37,189 bases of DNA from the NCBI GenBank assembly GCA_016706685.1, contig JADJJE010000039.1:1-37189 (forward strand), written 5' to 3'. The stretch is from Sandaracinaceae bacterium (GTDB lineage: Bacteria > Myxococcota_A > Polyangia > Polyangiales > Houyiibacteriaceae). Every line of letters begins with the position of its first letter. Positions within the stretch are counted from its first letter, which is position 1. Under the pieces are notes generated by a model. The model was not told the origin of the DNA, did not search any database, and saw only the letters and a list, made by a program, of their open reading frames with translations. Both the position numbers and the translations under genes were made by a program. Positions 35,210 through 37,189 of this stretch are shown here, in pieces.

Positions 35210-37189
35210 GGCACACGGCGGCGACGTGGCTGGGGGTCATGGTGGCGGTCACGCTGCTGCTGGCGCTCGCGCCGCGCACTGCGCGTGCCGTGCAGTACGA
35301 GATGCTCATCGACGTGGACAACGAGGAGGACCTGCAGGAGCTCTTCACCACCGGGCAAATCTCGGAGGACACGTGGAACACGCTGGTGCAGATCATGCGC
35401 CGTGGCGTGGACTTGAACCGCGCCGACCGCGAGGCGCTGTATGCGCTGCCCAACCTCACCTACGAGGACGTGGACGCCATCCTGGCCTACCGCCAAGAGG
35501 CCGGCGTGCTCAACGACCCGGCCGCGCTGGTGCCCGCGGGCGTGCTCACGGCGGAGCAGTTGCTGCAGATCGCGCCGTTCCTGACCGTGGGCGAGGAGTT
35601 CCGGCCGCTGAGCGCCACCAACGGCCGCGTGCGCTTCCAGATGGTGGGCTCGCCGGCCGACGACCGCGCGCCGTCCATGGCGCTGCAGGCGCGCGTGAGC
35701 ACGCTGCGGCACCTGTCGCTGGGGCTGGCCATGGTCACCACGCGCCTGCGCCTGGGCGACCTGCGCTACGACCCCACGCGCGACGCGCTCTCGGCCGAGG
35801 GGCAGCGCACCCGCCTGCACGTGCCCAAGTTCTTCGTGCGCTGGGAGGGCGACCACGCCGAGGTGCTGCTGGGCACGTTCCGCGCCGGCTTCGGTCAGCG
35901 CCTGACCTTCGACAACTCGGACCGCTTCACGCCCAACGGCGTCTACGCCGACGACGCGGTGTTCTGGAACCCCAGCATGAGCACCAGCTGCCGCGACTCC
36001 ACCGGCGAGCTGAGCGCGTCGCCGTGCATCGGACCGGAGGGCCCAGGAGCGCGTCACCAGCGACCTGCGCTGGCGCAACAGCCTCATGGGTGTGGCCGTA
36101 GGCGCGGAGCACCTGTCGCTCGGCGAGGGCTGGCTGCAGCTCTACGCGTTCGGCTCGTATCAGCCGCAGAGCATCTACCAGTACGAGATCTACGACCGCG
36201 GCCGCTGCGACGACCCACGCAACGACGGCGACGCCGCCTGCGCTGCGCCCGACATCTATCGGCGCCGCGACGACTTGCTCGAGCCCACCAGCGAGTTCTC
36301 GTTCATGACGCTGGACAACGTGTACGCCGAGGCGCTCGGCGGCGGCAACGTGAGCTACTTCTTCAACCGCCGCGCCCACGTGGGCGTCACGGGCTACGCC
36401 GCTCACTCGCGCTTCCTGACCGAGGGCATGGACCTCGACTTCCAGGAGTGGTCGCCGCGCCCCTTCGGCGGGGGCGTGTACGGCGCCGTGGGCGTGGACG
36501 CCGCCGTCGGGCGCGGGCCCTGGGACCTCTTCCTCGAGGTGGCGCACTCGTTCGACGACCAGCTCGACGGCGGCGGTGGCATCGGCGCCATCGCGCGCAG
36601 CACCATCACCTGGGACCGCCAGGAGCTCGAGCTGACCACGCGCTACTACGACGAAGACTTCGCCAACCCCTACGCGCGCCCCATCGCCGCGCCCGACGAG
36701 CAGGACGGCAACCGTGCCCGCGACGAGGTGGGCGGCCGCGTCCGCTACACGGGCACCGTGGCCAACGTGCTGAACCTGCGCGCCTCGGCCGACCTGTGGA
36801 GCCGGCCCTCGGACCGCCAGCTGCAGCTGCTGGCCTTCGTGCGCGCGGACCTCGCGGTGGGTGAGGTGGTGAACCCGGGCCTGTGGTTCCAGTTCCAGGA
36901 CAAGGACCTGCAGTCGAGCGGACACACCGACGTGTGCTACTCCACCAGCACCGAGGACGACGAGAACGGCGAGCCCATCCCGTGCACGGGGCAGCAGTAC
37001 CAGATCACGGCGCGGCTGCGCGTGGCCCTCGGGCGGCGTTTCTACTCGCTGTTGGCGCAGGTGCGGCACGAGTGGCTGGACGACGGGTCCACGCTCTTCG
37101 ACAACGGCATGCGCCAGGACTCGTCCGCGTTCTTGAGCTTCCGCGGCAACCCCATCGACCCGCTGCGCTTCGTGCTGCGCGTGCGCTTC
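35203..37189 (+). CDS. Outer-membrane beta-barrel protein with N-terminal helix-hairpin-helix DNA-binding domain (partial, one indel)
   Basis: The ATG at 35203 gives a signal peptide ending PRTARA (about residue 29); an upstream frame start at 35002 lies inside the nuclease gene and is rejected. Residues of about 68-125 contain ComEA/HhH-like repeats (VDLNRADREALYALPNLTYE, VDAILAYRQEAG). The rest has alternating amphipathic strands typical of an outer-membrane barrel (RFQMVGSP, VEVLLGTFRAGFGQRLTF-type, LQLLAFVRADLAVGEVV). A one-base gain in the CCC at 36042-36044 breaks the frame; removing it yields QERVTSDLRWRNSLMGVAVG and a continuous frame to the window end. HhH domains of this type bind double-stranded DNA without sequence preference. 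As the last visible gene of the lamin-tail/SNase operon, it may form the surface DNA receptor or channel. Confidence 0.75.

Noticed and set aside
1..37189. tRNA, rRNA, riboswitch or phage attachment sites
   Set aside because: No cloverleaf, rRNA-like tract or recognised riboswitch core was seen on reading the sequence; a covariance-model scan was not possible.

Overview
The window is high-GC DNA with long antisense shadow frames. It is rich in lipoproteins carrying cysteine-rich linkers, MopE-type metal-binding repeats, RCC1-like repeats and lamin-tail domains. This mix is typical of Myxococcota (Polyangia, for example Sandaracinus- or Haliangium-like bacteria). The assignment is inferred from gene content only; no rRNA or tRNA is present.

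Region A (1-15602, all minus strand) reads as one long operon. In transcription order it holds: a giant lipoprotein with a cysteine-rich N-terminus, a long helical part containing a hydrophobic hairpin, and a C-terminal end resembling the TcB-binding end of Tc-toxin A subunits; a second cysteine-rich lipoprotein; a secreted tail-fibre-like protein; a small cysteine-rich lipoprotein; and an SpvB/TcB-like plus RHS (TcC-like) protein with a Sec signal peptide, running off the left edge. I interpret it as a divergent, Sec-exported and membrane-anchored Tc-toxin-like system. The TcA assignment is inference; the SpvB/TcB and RHS assignments are firm. An IS91-family transposase gene (15942-17435) lies just upstream of the operon.

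Region B (17558-26851) holds mixed single genes: a short-chain dehydrogenase, a solitary ParA-like ATPase, a 2-oxoglutarate/Fe(II)-type oxygenase, a GH113-like glycosidase, a MopE/RCC1-like lipoprotein, a small leucine-rich-type protein hidden by an indel, a PRMT-like methyltransferase, and an orphan antitoxin fused to a gene remnant.

Region C (27162-37189) holds a PafA-type phosphatase lipoprotein divergent from a tightly overlapping five-gene operon: lamin-tail lipoprotein, SNase lipoprotein, seven-repeat lamin-tail lipoprotein, second SNase lipoprotein, and a helix-hairpin-helix/beta-barrel outer-membrane protein. All are predicted to be exported. Together they look like a surface machine for binding and cutting extracellular DNA, possibly with phosphate recovery. 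This is the second candidate new system.

Several otherwise good genes are split by single-base indels, mostly the loss of one G or C from a short G/C run (near 316, 2418, 6635, 9603, 24680 and 34690; one apparent gain near 36043). This pattern suggests sequencing or assembly error rather than mass pseudogenisation. The exception is the RHS core near 620-740, which shows substitutions as well.
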